Below are positions 1 to 9,606 of a stretch of 64,000 nt of DNA, piece by piece. The translations under genes were made by a program, and so were the position numbers. Each line of letters opens with the position of its first letter. The stretch's first letter is position 1. Location: positions 1-64,000 of the forward strand of contig NZ_FNES01000014.1 in NCBI RefSeq assembly GCF_900100195.1, written 5' to 3'. The notes below the pieces were generated by a model. It made no database searches. It was not told the origin of the DNA and saw only the letters and a list, made by a program, of their open reading frames with translations. The DNA is from Billgrantia gudaonensis. Its GTDB lineage: Bacteria; Pseudomonadota; Gammaproteobacteria; Pseudomonadales; Halomonadaceae.

Positions 1-588
1 CACCAGCTCCGAGGTGCCGGGATGGGCGGAGTGGGCCTTGACGATCACCGGACAGCCGGCGGCCAGCGCCGAGGCGGTGTCGCCGCCGGCCACGCTGAAG
101 GCGAGCGGAAAGTTGGAAGCGCCGAAGACGGCGACGGGGCCGAGTGGAACATGACGCTGGCGCAGGTCGACTCTAGGCATGGGTTCGCGCTCGGGCAGCG
201 CCGGATCGAGGCGCACGTCGAGCCATTCACCGGCGCGCACCACGGAGGCGAACAGGCGCAGCTGGCCGCAGGTACGGCCGCGCTCGCCCTGGATGCGTGC
301 CTGGGGCAGGCCGGTCTCGGCCATGGCACGCTCGACCAGGGCATCGCCCAGGGCCTCGATCTCGCTGGCCACGGTTTCGAGGAAGGTCGCGCGTTCTTCC
401 AGCGTGGACTCCCGGTAGCTGGCAAAAGCCATTTCGGCGAGTTCGCAGGCCTGGACCACCGCATTGCGATCCAGTCCGGGGTAGTCCGGGGCCAGAGCCT
501 CGCCGGTGGACGGATCGATGGCGCGGATGACCGCCTGGCCGCCGGTAACGGCTTGCTGGCCAATCAGGGAAGTGCCTTGTGGGGTCAT
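1..588 (-). CDS. 2,5-dioxovalerate (2-oxoglutarate semialdehyde) dehydrogenase, N-terminal part, cut by window edge
   Basis: NAD(P)-dependent aldehyde dehydrogenase that would oxidise 2-oxoglutarate semialdehyde to 2-oxoglutarate, the last step of the hexarate pathway encoded by its neighbours. The visible 196 codons start [14 protein letters not shown] and hold the aldehyde dehydrogenase N-terminal region, including the [17 protein letters not shown] cofactor-binding stretch (about residues 157-173), typical of the ketoglutarate semialdehyde branch. The catalytic Cys/Glu part lies beyond position 1. The ATG at 588 has GGAGA just upstream. It follows the gntR gene by 23 bases and is the distal visible gene of the uronate operon. 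The exact substrate is inferred from context. Confidence 0.9.
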   Translation of the reverse strand, partial: MTPQGTSLIGQQAVTGGQAVIRAIDPSTGEALAPDYPGLDRNAVVQACELAEMAFASYRESTLEERATFLETVASEIEALGDALVERAMAETGLPQARIQGERGRTCGQLRLFASVVRAGEWLDVRLDPALPEREPMPRVDLRQRHVPLGPVAVFGASNFPLAFSVAGGDTASALAAGCPVIVKAHSAHPGTSELV

Positions 589-611
589 GCTGTCTCCTTG
601 GATTGCCGGAT

Positions 612-1349
612 TCAGTTTTCCTGGTACTGCAGATAGAGGTTCCGGGACCTGTTGAGGTGCTGGAACATCGTTTCCCTGGCCGCCTCGGCATCGCGGGCCA
701 GGATCGCCTCCAGGATGTAGGCATGCTCTTCCTGGACGCGTTCCAAATAGCGCGCCGCCGCGGCGGGATTGATATCGATGCTGAGCAGCTTGGCCCGTGG
801 GATGCCACTGGGACTGAGCTGCTCGTAGAGTTGATCGAAGACGGGGTTGTGAGTGGCCCGAGCAATGGCATGGTGGAACTCGTAATCCTCGACCCTGGCC
901 AGGCTCTGCTCGGCGTGAGCCTGAACGAAGGCGGCATGCGTGGCCTCGATACGGCGACGATCCTCGGCATCGTGGCGCAGCGCGGCAAGCTCGGCCGCCG
1001 CAGGCTCCATGGCCAGACGCAGCTCGAGGACGTGCAGGATGTCCTCTACCGTAGTGGAACTGATGCGCTCTGCCGGGCGCGCCTCGACGGCCTCGGCGCG
1101 CAGCACCGTGGTGCCCACGCCGCGCCGGGTCGCCACCAGGCCCAGGGACTTGAGATGCGTCATCGCTTCACGGATCACGGTGCGGCTGACGCCAAAGGAA
1201 TCGCACAGTTGGCTCTCGGTGGGCAGTTTTTCACCCACCTTGACCTTGCCCTCCAGGATCAACGCTTCGAGCTGATCGGCGACGTGGGCGGAGAGGCTGC
1301 CTTGCCTCGCCACCCTATTCAGCTTGAGTCCCGCTGTCTCTGCCGACAT
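612..1349 (-). CDS. GntR family transcriptional regulator, FadR/FCD subfamily
   Basis: A 245-residue regulator with an N-terminal winged helix-turn-helix (about residues 15-80; motif [20 protein letters not shown]) and a C-terminal all-helical FCD ligand-binding domain (about 95-235). It probably represses the surrounding hexuronate genes and is released by a pathway sugar acid, as ExuR/UxuR-type relatives do; this is inference from position. It lies inside the operon between gudD and the semialdehyde dehydrogenase. The 72-base gap upstream carries an inverted repeat (1386-1400) whose GTATGAC core recurs upstream of kdgD, so autoregulation is plausible. Confidence 0.9.
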   Translation of the reverse strand: MSAETAGLKLNRVARQGSLSAHVADQLEALILEGKVKVGEKLPTESQLCDSFGVSRTVIREAMTHLKSLGLVATRRGVGTTVLRAEAVEARPAERISSTTVEDILHVLELRLAMEPAAAELAALRHDAEDRRRIEATHAAFVQAHAEQSLARVEDYEFHHAIARATHNPVFDQLYEQLSPSGIPRAKLLSIDINPAAAARYLERVQEEHAYILEAILARDAEAARETMFQHLNRSRNLYLQYQEN

Positions 1350-1385
1350 CTCCCTACCCCTTGCTAAGCAATGACGCCACGTCCA

Positions 1386-1400
1386 AAAAGTATGACTTTT
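1386..1400. promoter_or_regulatory. Candidate GntR operator upstream of gntR
   Basis: Perfect inverted repeat AAAAGT-ATG-ACTTTT in the gudD-gntR gap, only 37 bases upstream of the gntR start. The central GTATGAC is identical to a 7-mer at 10634-10640 in the kdgD upstream region. It is AT-rich and lacks a GC stem, so it looks like a protein site and not a terminator. The assignment to this GntR protein is inference. Confidence 0.4.
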
Positions 1401-1421
1401 AGTCTAACAGCCAGTTGCCCC

Positions 1422-2759
1422 TCAACGCACCAGCGCCGGACGCTTGGGATCGAACTCCCAGCCGGGGATCAGGTACTGCATCGCCATGGCGTCGTTGCGA
1501 CTCGTCACGTCAAGGCTCTGGTAGAGGCGGTGGGCTTCCATCAGTTTCTCTTCATCCAGCTCGACACCCAGGCCCGGCGTCTTGGGTACGCTGAGCTTGC
1601 CGTCGCGAATCGGGAACGGTTCTTTGGTGATGCGCTGCCCATCCTGCCAGATCCAGTGGGTATCGATGGCCGTGATCTCGCCCGGACAGGCCGCGGCCAC
1701 ATGGGTCATCATCGCCAGCGAGACATCGAAGTGGTTGTTGCTGTGCGAGCCCCAGGTCATGCCCCACTCGTTGCACAACTCGCCGACCATCACGGCGCCC
1801 TGCATGGTCCAGAAGTGGCAGTCCGCTAGGGGAATGTCCACCGAGTTGAGCTGCACGGCGTACTGCAACTGCTTGAAATCGGTAGCGATCATATTGGTGG
1901 CGGTGGCTAGGCCGGTGCGCTTCTTGAATTCCGCCATGGTCTCACGGCCGGAGAAACCGCCCTCTTGACCGCAGGGATCCTCGGCATAGCCGAGCAGGTG
2001 CTTGATCGGCTCCAGCACGCGCACCGCCTCGTCGAGCTTCCAGGCACCGTTGGGGTCGAGGGTCAGACGCGCCTCGGGGAAGGCCTCGTGCAGCGCGCGG
2101 ATGCAATCGGCTTCTTCCTCGCCGCGCAGTACGCCGCCCTTGAGCTTGAAGTCCTTGAAGCCGTAGCGGTCGTAGGCGGCCTTGGCCAGGCTGGCGACGG
2201 CATCGGGCGTCATGGCCTCGCGATAACGCACCTCGTCCCAGGCATCCTGCGGTGCGTCCGCCTTGGGATACGGCAGGTCGGTCTTGTCCGGGTCGCCGAG
2301 CAGAAACAGGTAGCCCAGGGCCTCGACCTCGTCGCGCTGGCGACCGTACTGGCCCAGCAGGTCGGCCACCGGCATGCCCAGTGCCTGGCCGAAGAGGTCG
2401 AACAGCGCGGACTCGATGGCGGTGATGACGTGGACAGCCACCCGCAGGTCGAAGGTCTGACGGCCGCGCTCCTCGCGCCCATTCTTGGCCAGAAGCTGGC
2501 GTGCCCGGTTCAGGGTCTGCTTGACGTCGTTGACGCACGCTCCCTCGACCAGGGAGCGGCATTGCTCCAGCCCCTTGAGAATGCCGTCACTCGAGGGGAT
2601 CTCCCCAACCCCGTTGTTCCCGGCATCATCCTCGAGAATGACCACGCAACGGATGAACCAGGGCGCGTGCCCGCCGCTGAGGTTCAACAGAAAGCCGTCG
2701 TAGCCGGCCACGGGAACGACCCGCATGCTCTTGACCTTGGGAAACCGAGCCATTTTCAC
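1422..2759 (-). CDS. gudD: Glucarate dehydratase
   Basis: Dehydrates D-glucarate (and L-idarate) to 5-dehydro-4-deoxy-D-glucarate. It is a 445-residue enolase-superfamily protein, the normal family length. The residue numbers match the E. coli enzyme well: KLK at 205-207 (catalytic Lys207), metal ligands Asp235, Glu260 and Asn289, Asp313 and catalytic His339 in GSHSNNH. The GTG at 2759 is preferred over the ATG two codons later because GGAG lies seven bases before the GTG; it overlaps the stop of the upstream oxidoreductase gene by four bases, suggesting translational coupling. Its product feeds KdgD, encoded at the far end of the cluster. Confidence 0.95.
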   Translation of the reverse strand: MKMARFPKVKSMRVVPVAGYDGFLLNLSGGHAPWFIRCVVILEDDAGNNGVGEIPSSDGILKGLEQCRSLVEGACVNDVKQTLNRARQLLAKNGREERGRQTFDLRVAVHVITAIESALFDLFGQALGMPVADLLGQYGRQRDEVEALGYLFLLGDPDKTDLPYPKADAPQDAWDEVRYREAMTPDAVASLAKAAYDRYGFKDFKLKGGVLRGEEEADCIRALHEAFPEARLTLDPNGAWKLDEAVRVLEPIKHLLGYAEDPCGQEGGFSGRETMAEFKKRTGLATATNMIATDFKQLQYAVQLNSVDIPLADCHFWTMQGAVMVGELCNEWGMTWGSHSNNHFDVSLAMMTHVAAACPGEITAIDTHWIWQDGQRITKEPFPIRDGKLSVPKTPGLGVELDEEKLMEAHRLYQSLDVTSRNDAMAMQYLIPGWEFDPKRPALVR

Positions 2760-3787
2760 GGTTGAGCTCCATCGCCATCCCTGAGCTCGACCAGTTCATC
2801 GTAAAGCTCAGCGGGAATCGCCACGCCCTCAGCCTGACTGCGCTCCCGGGCCGCATGACGACGCTGGGACGGTAGGCGCGCCCCCTGTACCACGACACCC
2901 TCGAATAGCGCTTCGGCCTGCTGTAGCCGTGCCTCGGCATCGGGTCCCAGGAAAGAGCGGGGGTCTAAGGCCAGGAGGAATTCACCGTGCTGAGGGGTTC
3001 CTTCTCCGCTGCCGTTCGCTGGCTGGGTCTGATGGCCCAGGCGATCACCGATCAGCGGACCGGCAAGCAGCTCGATCATCATCGACAGCACCGAACCCTT
3101 GTGGCCGCCAAAAGGCAGTAGCGCGCCAGCCAGCGCGGCTGTCGGGTCGGCCGTCGGCCGACCCTCAGCGTCAAGCGCCCAGCCTTCCGGAATCCGCTTC
3201 CCGGCACGGCGGTGGAGCTCGACCTCGCCGCGTGCCACCACACTGGTGGCGAAATCGAAGGTGAACGGCATGCCATCCGGACGCGGCCAGGAGAAGGCGA
3301 TGGGGTTGGTGCCCATCAGCGGCGACCGCCCTCCCGCGGGGGCAACATAGGCATGGCTCGGCGTCATCGCCAATGCCACCAGACCCCGTTCAGCCAAGGA
3401 TTCCACCTCGGGCCATAGCGCCGAAAAATGAAAGGCATTGTTGACGGCCAGTACCGCGACCCCGTAGGAACGGGCTTTCTCGACCAGGTGTTCCCGACCG
3501 GTCTCGAAAGCGAGCAGCGAACAACCACCCCGCGCATCGACACGTACCACCCCCGGTGCCTGGTCGATCACCTCGGGAACGGCGCGCGGGTCGACCCCGC
3601 CGTGCCGGAGAGTGCGCACGCAGTCGATGAGTCGATACAAGCCATGCGAGTGACACTCGTCGCCCTGGGCAGCCACGACGCTGCGAGCGATGGCGGCCGC
3701 ATGGGCCGCGGAATAACCATGCCCCTCGAGAATGTCGACACTCAGTGTCCAGGCCTCATCGAGCGACAGTTTCACTGCTTCATCCAT
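2756..3787 (-). CDS. Ldh2-family (malate/lactate/ureidoglycolate-type) NAD(P)H oxidoreductase
   Basis: A 343-residue member of the malate/L-lactate dehydrogenase family (COG2055), the family of AllD, YiaK and DpkA, which reduce 2-oxo acids or imino acids with NAD(P)H. The family signature with its catalytic histidine is visible near residues 42-53 ([12 protein letters not shown]), followed by the glycine-rich [10 protein letters not shown] stretch and FDFATS. It overlaps gudD by four bases, so it is firmly part of the uronate operon, but the canonical oxidative pathway has no step for it. Possible roles are reduction of a diketo-hexuronate or an L-hexonate side branch. The substrate cannot be named from sequence. 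Confidence 0.82.
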   Translation of the reverse strand: MDEAVKLSLDEAWTLSVDILEGHGYSAAHAAAIARSVVAAQGDECHSHGLYRLIDCVRTLRHGGVDPRAVPEVIDQAPGVVRVDARGGCSLLAFETGREHLVEKARSYGVAVLAVNNAFHFSALWPEVESLAERGLVALAMTPSHAYVAPAGGRSPLMGTNPIAFSWPRPDGMPFTFDFATSVVARGEVELHRRAGKRIPEGWALDAEGRPTADPTAALAGALLPFGGHKGSVLSMMIELLAGPLIGDRLGHQTQPANGSGEGTPQHGEFLLALDPRSFLGPDAEARLQQAEALFEGVVVQGARLPSQRRHAARERSQAEGVAIPAELYDELVELRDGDGAQP

Positions 3788-3823
3788 GGTTGCCCCGCCG
3801 ATGTACAGGTCTTCATATGCCGC

Positions 3824-4627
3824 TCAAGCGTCATCGGGATGGCCTGATGTGGCAAACGGCCCGCCCTGGTAGATCACCGCCGGATCAGTGGGCAAAAGCT
3901 TCGCATCGAGCGCTTCCATTTCTTCGCGCCAGGGCTCCGAGCTGTCTTTGGGTACCCAGCCAAGAAAAGCGGCCTTGCTGTTGTCCCACCAGCGTTCGGC
4001 ATTGTTCGAAAAGCCATAGACCACGGTATAGGCCAGTCGCGGGGTAACAATGGCACGCTGCACTAGGCTGATGAAATCCTCGGCACTCAGCCATATTGCC
4101 AACTTGCGCGTATCAGTGGGCTTAGGGTGGCACCAGCCGATACGCACACTGAGGGTCTCGACCCCGAACTTATCATGGTACAGGCATGCCAGATCTTCGC
4201 CGAAACACTTGGTTACACCGTAGAGCGAGTCGGGGCGATGCGGCACACCAGTGTCGATTCTTTGCGTCCGTTCGTAGTAACCAGTCACATGATTGGAGCT
4301 GGCGAAGATGATGCGCACGCCGTCGTCCTGCTGGCGCACAGCCTCGTAGAGATTGTAGGTGCCAACGATGTTGGCCTGCAGCAGGCTCTCCCAGGGCTTC
4401 TCCAGTGAAACGCCCCCCAGATGCACGATGGCGTCACAGCCCTGGACCAGCTCACTAACGGCCGCAGCATCGGCAAGATCACACGGTACTAGCTCCTCAT
4501 GGCTGGCCGCCTCTCCGAGGTCAGCAATGTCCGAAAGCCGTACCGTATGGGCCAACTTCGACAGGTGTGGCCGAATGATGCGCCCCATACCACCAGCGGC
4601 CCCCGTTACCAGCAGACGATCGATCAT
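3824..4627 (-). CDS. udh: Uronate dehydrogenase
   Basis: NAD-dependent oxidation of D-galacturonate or D-glucuronate to the aldarolactone, the entry step of the oxidative pathway. It is a 267-residue short-chain (extended SDR) protein with the Rossmann motif GAAGGMGR (residues 9-16), FASSNH with the catalytic serine near 111, and the YxxxK pair Tyr136/Lys140. Size and motifs match Agrobacterium and Pseudomonas Udh. AAGGAG lies seven bases before the ATG. The galactarolactone isomerase gene is immediately upstream, consistent with the lactone being passed on. A generic NAD-dependent epimerase is the only alternative and is less likely in this context. Confidence 0.92.
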   Translation of the reverse strand: MIDRLLVTGAAGGMGRIIRPHLSKLAHTVRLSDIADLGEAASHEELVPCDLADAAAVSELVQGCDAIVHLGGVSLEKPWESLLQANIVGTYNLYEAVRQQDDGVRIIFASSNHVTGYYERTQRIDTGVPHRPDSLYGVTKCFGEDLACLYHDKFGVETLSVRIGWCHPKPTDTRKLAIWLSAEDFISLVQRAIVTPRLAYTVVYGFSNNAERWWDNSKAAFLGWVPKDSSEPWREEMEALDAKLLPTDPAVIYQGGPFATSGHPDDA

Positions 4628-4656
4628 ATGCTTACTCCTTCAAGTAGTTACAGGAA

Positions 4657-5520
4657 TCAGAAGCCGTACAAGGCCTCCGGGTTGTCGACCAGGATGCGCT
4701 GTTGCAACTCGGGGGAGGCCCAGTCGAGCAGCACGTCGAGCTGCTCGGCGTCGTCAGGATACTGTTCCCGGGGAACGCCCACATGCGGCCAGTTGCTGCC
4801 CCAGAGGATGCGCTCGGGGGCATGCTCGATGACTCGCCGCGCGATGGCCCCGATGTCGCCGTAATGCGGCCCGCCGATGACGCTGGCCTCGTAGCCGGCA
4901 CAGATCTTGAACCAGGCATTGCCGTGATCCAGCAGGCGCAGAATCTCGTCGACACGTCGGTCGTCGGCAGCCACCGGCGGCATGAACTTGCCGATATGGT
5001 CGATGATGTAGTCGCCCTCGATGCGCTTCAGGCCATCGAGGTAGTCGTCGAGATAACGGCCGTTGAACTGCACCATCAGGTGCCAGCCGAAGGGACGAAT
5101 ACGGCGTTCCACGGCCAGCATGTCGTCATGCGTCACGGCGCCGCCGGGCAGATTCATGATGCGTGCACCACGCACGCCTCGCGCGTGCCAGTCGCGCAGC
5201 GTGGCCTCCGAGGTATCCGGCACCACGGCGGCCACGCCACGGGCCGCCTCGGTGCCCAACTGGTCGAGCGCTTCGAGCAGCGCACCGTTGTCGAGTTGAT
5301 AGGCGTTCGATTGGGTCACCACCACCCGCTCCAGCCCCAGGCGCTGCTGTACCCGGCGGTAGTCGGCCACCGTGGCCAACTCGGCAATCGGAGGCCCCCC
5401 TGCCTGGCCGTCATGGCCCGGCAGGTAGAGATGGATATGGCAGTCGGTGGCGCCCCGCGGTGTCTCGAGCTGCGGTCGTGGTCCATCCAGCGGGCGGGTA
5501 TTGGGGGGAATCGTCGCCAT
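4657..5520 (-). CDS. gli: D-galactarolactone isomerase (amidohydrolase 2 family)
   Basis: Predicted to interconvert the 1,5- and 1,4-lactones of galactarate formed by uronate dehydrogenase, giving the substrate for the cycloisomerase. The 287-residue protein belongs to the amidohydrolase-related TIM barrels: an HxH-like DCHIHLY motif near residues 26-32, an IDHIGK segment near 173-178, and the terminal DNPEALYGF motif typical of COG3618. It lies two bases downstream of the gci gene and 29 bases upstream of udh, the set described in Agrobacterium. The family also contains lactonases, so the precise reaction is inferred from gene context. Confidence 0.85.
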   Translation of the reverse strand: MATIPPNTRPLDGPRPQLETPRGATDCHIHLYLPGHDGQAGGPPIAELATVADYRRVQQRLGLERVVVTQSNAYQLDNGALLEALDQLGTEAARGVAAVVPDTSEATLRDWHARGVRGARIMNLPGGAVTHDDMLAVERRIRPFGWHLMVQFNGRYLDDYLDGLKRIEGDYIIDHIGKFMPPVAADDRRVDEILRLLDHGNAWFKICAGYEASVIGGPHYGDIGAIARRVIEHAPERILWGSNWPHVGVPREQYPDDAEQLDVLLDWASPELQQRILVDNPEALYGF

Positions 5521-5522
5521 GC

Positions 5523-6659
5523 TTACGCCTCCTTCAATGCGTAGCGTGCCAGCGCATCACGCTCGATCTCGATGCCCAAGCCCGGTCCGTCGGGAATGGA
5601 AACCACGCCGTGGCGGTGCTCGAGGGGCGTCTTGACCACCGCTTGGCGGAAAGGGTTGTCGGTGCGATCGAACTCGAGGATCGGCTCGATGGGGTCGCGC
5701 CGCGGCGGATTGGGCAGCATCGCTGCCATGAACTGCAAACTGGCAGCGATGCATACGGCGGTACCCCACACGTGCGGCACCAGACGCACGCCATGCAGGG
5801 CCGCCATGTCGGCCACGCGGCGCATCTCGGAGAAGCCCCCCACGCCGCAGATATCGGGCTGCACAACGTCCACCGCGCGCGTAGTGAGCGGCTCGAGCAT
5901 GGCATAGCGGCCGTGCCAGGTTTCGCCGCCGGCCACCGGGATGGGTTGGTCGGCACGCACCGCCCGATAAGCCGAGAGATGCTCGGGCAACACCGGCTCC
6001 TCGAACCAGTCGACCCCGAAGCGGGCGGCACGCTTGCCCACTTCCACCGCCTCCAGATAGTCGTAGCCGTGGTTGGCGTCGATCATCAGGCGCATCCCGG
6101 GGCCGATGGCCTCGCGTACCGCCTCGATGACGCGCAGATCCTCCTCGACGTCGAAGCCGATCTTGATCTTCACGGCGTGGAAGCCCTCGTCTCGATAGCC
6201 GGCCACCTCATGCGCGATGTCGTTGACTCGGTCCACCCCTTCGCGACGAAAGGAACCGGTGGCGTAGGCCTTCACGCTGTCGCGAAAACGCCCACCCAGC
6301 AGTGTCGAGACGGGCACCCCGAAACGCTTGCCCTTGATGTCCCAAAGCGCAATGTCGATACCGCTCAGAGCGGTGACGGTCAAGCCTCGCTGGCCCTGAT
6401 CACGCAGACGGTTGTAGAGCTCGAGCCAGAGCTTCTCGGTCTCCAGCGGATCGCGGCCGATCAGGCCCGTGGCATAGGCTTGGACGACGGCGGCATTGAG
6501 CAGGGCCGGCCCAAGGCACTCGCCCCAACCCACGGTGCCATCATCGCAGACGATCTCCACCAGACAGTGCTGGCGTCGCTTGAAGTGCATGGAAGCACTC
6601 TCGAAGGCCGTGTCCAGCTCGTGGTCGAGAACATGAGTGTGTACAGCAGCAATCTTCAT
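5523..6659 (-). CDS. gci: D-galactarolactone cycloisomerase (mandelate racemase/muconate lactonizing family)
   Basis: Opens D-galactaro-1,4-lactone (and glucaro-1,4-lactone) to a 3-deoxy-2-keto-hexarate. It is 378 residues long, the length of the characterised Agrobacterium enzyme. Enolase-superfamily residues are visible: KIK at 164-166, metal ligands Asp194, Glu220 and Glu246, and the His296 region VPHVWGT. Together with gudD this gives the operon two independent routes from aldaric acid derivatives to the KdgD substrate. It sits between the TRAP permease genes and gli. Confidence 0.88.
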   Translation of the reverse strand: MKIAAVHTHVLDHELDTAFESASMHFKRRQHCLVEIVCDDGTVGWGECLGPALLNAAVVQAYATGLIGRDPLETEKLWLELYNRLRDQGQRGLTVTALSGIDIALWDIKGKRFGVPVSTLLGGRFRDSVKAYATGSFRREGVDRVNDIAHEVAGYRDEGFHAVKIKIGFDVEEDLRVIEAVREAIGPGMRLMIDANHGYDYLEAVEVGKRAARFGVDWFEEPVLPEHLSAYRAVRADQPIPVAGGETWHGRYAMLEPLTTRAVDVVQPDICGVGGFSEMRRVADMAALHGVRLVPHVWGTAVCIAASLQFMAAMLPNPPRRDPIEPILEFDRTDNPFRQAVVKTPLEHRHGVVSIPDGPGLGIEIERDALARYALKEA

Positions 6660-6686
6660 GTCGTATCAATCCTGTTGAGCGGGTCG

Positions 6687-7967
6687 TCACTGAAAGAAAC
6701 GGGGTAGCGTCATCGACACCGCCGGCACGTAGGTCACCAGCATCAATGCCACGAACAGGGCGAGATAGAAGGGCCAGATGGTGCGCACGGCCTGCTCGAT
6801 CTTGATCTTTCCGATGACGCAGCCGACGAACAGACAAGCTCCCACGGGCGGGGTGCACAGGCCCAGGCCCAGGTTCATCATCATGATGATGCCGAACTGG
6901 ATCGGATCCATGCCGAACTCAGCGGCGACCGGCAGGAATATCGGCGTGCAGATCAGGATCAGTGCCGCCATGTCCATGATCATGCCGAGCCCCAGCAACA
7001 GCAGGTTGAGCAGCAGGAAGATCACGATGGGATTGTCGGAGAGCGCCATCAGCGCTTCAGTGAGCAGCTGCGGCACGTTGTACATGGCCAGGAGATAGGA
7101 GAACGCCGAAGCGCAGCCCACCAGGATCATGACCAGAGCCGTGGTGCGTACCGACTGCAACACTGCGGTCTTGAACGATTCCCAGCGCAGTTCGCGGTAG
7201 ACCAGCCCAGTCACGACGATGGCGTAGATCGCCCCGAAGGCCCCGGACTCGGTCACGGTGAGAACCCCGGAAAGCACGCCACCGACGATGATCACTGCCG
7301 TCATCAAGCCCGGCAAGGCCTGGGCCAGGCTGATGATCAACACGTACCAGCCCGGAAAGGTCTCTCCCTTGTAGCCGCGCCGCACGGCCACCAGATAGGC
7401 GGCCAACCCCAGGGTCAGGCACATGAGGATACCCGGCACGATGCCCGCCATGAACAACTGGGTAACCGAAATGCCGCCCCCGGCAGCCACGGCATAGAGA
7501 ATCATGTTGTGGCTGGGGGGGATCACCACCCCGGCCACCGACGAAGTGACCGTGACGTTCACCGCATAATCCGCGTCGTAGCCCTTTTCCTTCATGACCG
7601 GCACGAGAATGGAGCCTAGCGCCGAGGTATCGGCCACCGCGGATCCGGAAATTCCACCGAACAGCATGGAGGAACTCACGTTGACGATGCCCAGCCCACC
7701 GCGCAGCCTGCCCACGGCCGCCGAGGCCAGGCGTACCAGACGGGTGGAAATGCCGCCGTGCAGCATCAACTCACCGGCGAAGATGAAAAACGGAATGGCC
7801 AGCAGGGAAAACACCGAGATCCCCGACAGAATCCGCTGGAAGGCCACGAACAGGGGTAGACCTTCGTACATGAAGGTGACTACCGCAGCCAGGCCCACGG
7901 CAAAAGCGACGGGCGCCCCGGCCAGCAGGCCCAGGAAGAACAGGCCAAACAGAATGGCAAGCCCCAT
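6687..7967 (-). CDS. TRAP transporter large permease subunit (DctM type)
   Basis: Inner-membrane subunit of a tripartite ATP-independent periplasmic transporter that would use a sodium or proton gradient to import the uronate or aldarate bound by the DctP partner. It is 426 residues, almost wholly hydrophobic with about 12 membrane segments, and contains the DctM-family GISGSAVADTSALGS and PPSHNMILY motifs. It follows the small subunit gene by two bases. The operon context assigns the cargo to hexuronates or hexarates; the permease itself does not define specificity. Confidence 0.93.
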   Translation of the reverse strand: MGLAILFGLFFLGLLAGAPVAFAVGLAAVVTFMYEGLPLFVAFQRILSGISVFSLLAIPFFIFAGELMLHGGISTRLVRLASAAVGRLRGGLGIVNVSSSMLFGGISGSAVADTSALGSILVPVMKEKGYDADYAVNVTVTSSVAGVVIPPSHNMILYAVAAGGGISVTQLFMAGIVPGILMCLTLGLAAYLVAVRRGYKGETFPGWYVLIISLAQALPGLMTAVIIVGGVLSGVLTVTESGAFGAIYAIVVTGLVYRELRWESFKTAVLQSVRTTALVMILVGCASAFSYLLAMYNVPQLLTEALMALSDNPIVIFLLLNLLLLGLGMIMDMAALILICTPIFLPVAAEFGMDPIQFGIIMMMNLGLGLCTPPVGACLFVGCVIGKIKIEQAVRTIWPFYLALFVALMLVTYVPAVSMTLPRFFQ

Positions 7968-7969
7968 GG

Positions 7970-8512
7970 TCAGTGTTCCTCTTGACGATTGATGCCAAAC
8001 AGGCGAGCCAGAATGTTGGCCAGAGCGAACACCGTGATGAGAACGCCACAGATCACCAAAGGAGCCGCACGCCAGCTTTCCGACAGACCGATCATGGGTA
8101 TCGCCCTCTCCAGGTTGGTAGCGACCAGCCCCCAGCCTTCATGGGCCATGAAGCCGCCGAAGACGACCACGAAAAGATCGGCCAGGTAACGCCCTAGGGT
8201 TCGCAACGGTTCGGGCAACCCCTCACGCACGAAATCGATGCTCAGATGGGTATTGGCACGCACGCCGGCGGCTGCGCCCAGGCAGGTGATGTAGACCACC
8301 ATCACCAGCGAGGCCTGCTCGACCCAGGTTGGCGTGTCATTGAGCACATAGCGCCCGAACACCAGCCAGCCGAAGATCGCGATCAACGCAACGAGCAGCA
8401 CACCGGCCACCACCATGCAGCACCAGGCGATACCGTCCAGAATGCGACGGAGGATTTGTTGGAGTCGGTCCAGGTTCACGGTTGCCTCGGGCGATTCGAG
8501 ATGAACTCTCAC
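7970..8512 (-). CDS. TRAP transporter small permease subunit (DctQ type)
   Basis: The 180-residue, four-helix membrane subunit of the uronate TRAP system. Hydrophobic segments lie at about residues 22-44, 55-75, 97-117 and 139-160, with the DctQ-type pattern FGWLVFGRYVLN and PTWVEQASLV. The GTG at 8512 is chosen over an upstream ATG (8542) because GGAGG sits eight bases before it; the ATG lies inside the preceding hairpin. It is separated from the dctP gene by a strong hairpin and adjoins the large subunit gene. Confidence 0.9.
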   Translation of the reverse strand: MRVHLESPEATVNLDRLQQILRRILDGIAWCCMVVAGVLLVALIAIFGWLVFGRYVLNDTPTWVEQASLVMVVYITCLGAAAGVRANTHLSIDFVREGLPEPLRTLGRYLADLFVVVFGGFMAHEGWGLVATNLERAIPMIGLSESWRAAPLVICGVLITVFALANILARLFGINRQEEH

Positions 8513-8526
8513 GCAGTACGCCTCCT

Positions 8527-8556
8527 GCCCTCCCGGCTTCATACGTCCGGGAGGGC
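8527..8556. terminator. Hairpin between dctP and dctQ (partial terminator or mRNA stabiliser)
   Basis: Perfect 10-bp stem GCCCTCCCGG / CCGGGAGGGC with a 10-base loop, placed 15 bases after the dctP stop and overlapping the ribosome-binding region of dctQ. No U-tract follows. Such hairpins after a binding-protein gene commonly keep that mRNA segment more abundant than the permease segment; that role is inferred here. Confidence 0.6.
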
Positions 8557-8570
8557 ACCATGGTCAGCGA

Positions 8571-9566
8571 TCAGTTGGATGAACGGATGGCGTCGATGAG
8601 CTCTTCCAGATCGGGGTTTTCCTCGATGAAGCCGGCATAGACCGGTTCCATCAGGTCCTGGAAGGGAGTCTTGTCTTCGATCTCATTGATTTCGACGCCG
8701 GCATCCAGAACGATCTCACGGCTCTCTTGCGAGCCCTCGACCCAAAGTTGGCGCTGCATTTCGGAAGCCTTGATCGCCTCTTCGCGAACGATCTCTTGGT
8801 CTTCCTCGGAAAGCGACTCCCAGCTCGCCTTGGCAATGCACAGGCACTCCGGAATGATCAGGTGCTCGGTGAGTGAATAGTATTCAGCGACCTCATAATG
8901 GTTGCTTGACTCGAAGGATGGGTAGTTATTCTCCGCGCCGTCGAGAACGCCCGTCTTCAAGGACTGGAAGACTTCCCCGTAGGCCATGGGCGTCGCATTG
9001 CCGCCCAGCGCCTCGATCATTTCGACATAGAGGTCGTTGTTCATGACGCGAATCTTCAGACCTTCGACATCCTCCGGCGTCTCGATCGGATGGCTGGTGT
9101 TGTAGAGGCTACGTGCCCCGGAATCGAACCACGACAAGGCAATCAGGTTCTTATCGGCCAAGGCATCGGCAAACTGCTGACCAATCTCGCCGTCCATCAC
9201 TTCATGCATATGATCGATGCTATCGAAGATGAATGGCAGAGAAAGCACGTTGGTTTCATTCACGATGGGACCCATGGGACCCATGTTGAAGTTGGCGAAA
9301 TCGAGGGCGCCATTGCGGGTCTGCTCGATGGCATCCGGCTGATCGCCGAGCACGCCATTATTGTAGACCTGCGGCTCGATGCGACCTTCCGTTCTCTCGG
9401 CCACGCGCTCGGCGAAAGCCTCCAGTGCCTCGGTATTGGGGTAGCCCTCGGGGTGGATGTTCCAACCCCGCCAGCCTTCTGCCTGCACCGGCAGCGACAT
9501 GGCACCCATGGCAGCCGCAACGGCCGCAGCGCAGACGGTTTTCTTCATGAACGTTGTTGTTTGCAT
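8571..9566 (-). CDS. TRAP transporter substrate-binding protein (DctP type), probable uronate/aldarate binder
   Basis: Periplasmic solute receptor of 331 residues with a Sec signal peptide (MKKTVCAAAVAAAMGAMSLP, cleaved after VQA near residue 29). The DctP-family carboxylate-clamp arginine is in LKIRVMNN, with the conserved ...GGNATPMAYGEVFQSLKTGVLDGAEN segment downstream. It is acidic, as expected for a periplasmic protein of a halophile. GAGGA precedes the ATG. It lies directly downstream of kdgD and upstream of the permease genes, so its ligand is probably galacturonate, glucuronate or the aldarate. Confidence 0.93.
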   Translation of the reverse strand: MQTTTFMKKTVCAAAVAAAMGAMSLPVQAEGWRGWNIHPEGYPNTEALEAFAERVAERTEGRIEPQVYNNGVLGDQPDAIEQTRNGALDFANFNMGPMGPIVNETNVLSLPFIFDSIDHMHEVMDGEIGQQFADALADKNLIALSWFDSGARSLYNTSHPIETPEDVEGLKIRVMNNDLYVEMIEALGGNATPMAYGEVFQSLKTGVLDGAENNYPSFESSNHYEVAEYYSLTEHLIIPECLCIAKASWESLSEEDQEIVREEAIKASEMQRQLWVEGSQESREIVLDAGVEINEIEDKTPFQDLMEPVYAGFIEENPDLEELIDAIRSSN

Positions 9567-9606
9567 GATGAGTCCTCGTTAGATTTCTGGCGATTCGGGA
9601 AAGGCG

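Noticed and set aside
8527..8556. Hairpin considered as an intrinsic terminator ending the uronate operon
   Set aside because: It lacks a U-tract and lies inside a tightly spaced operon; stabilisation or partial attenuation is more likely.
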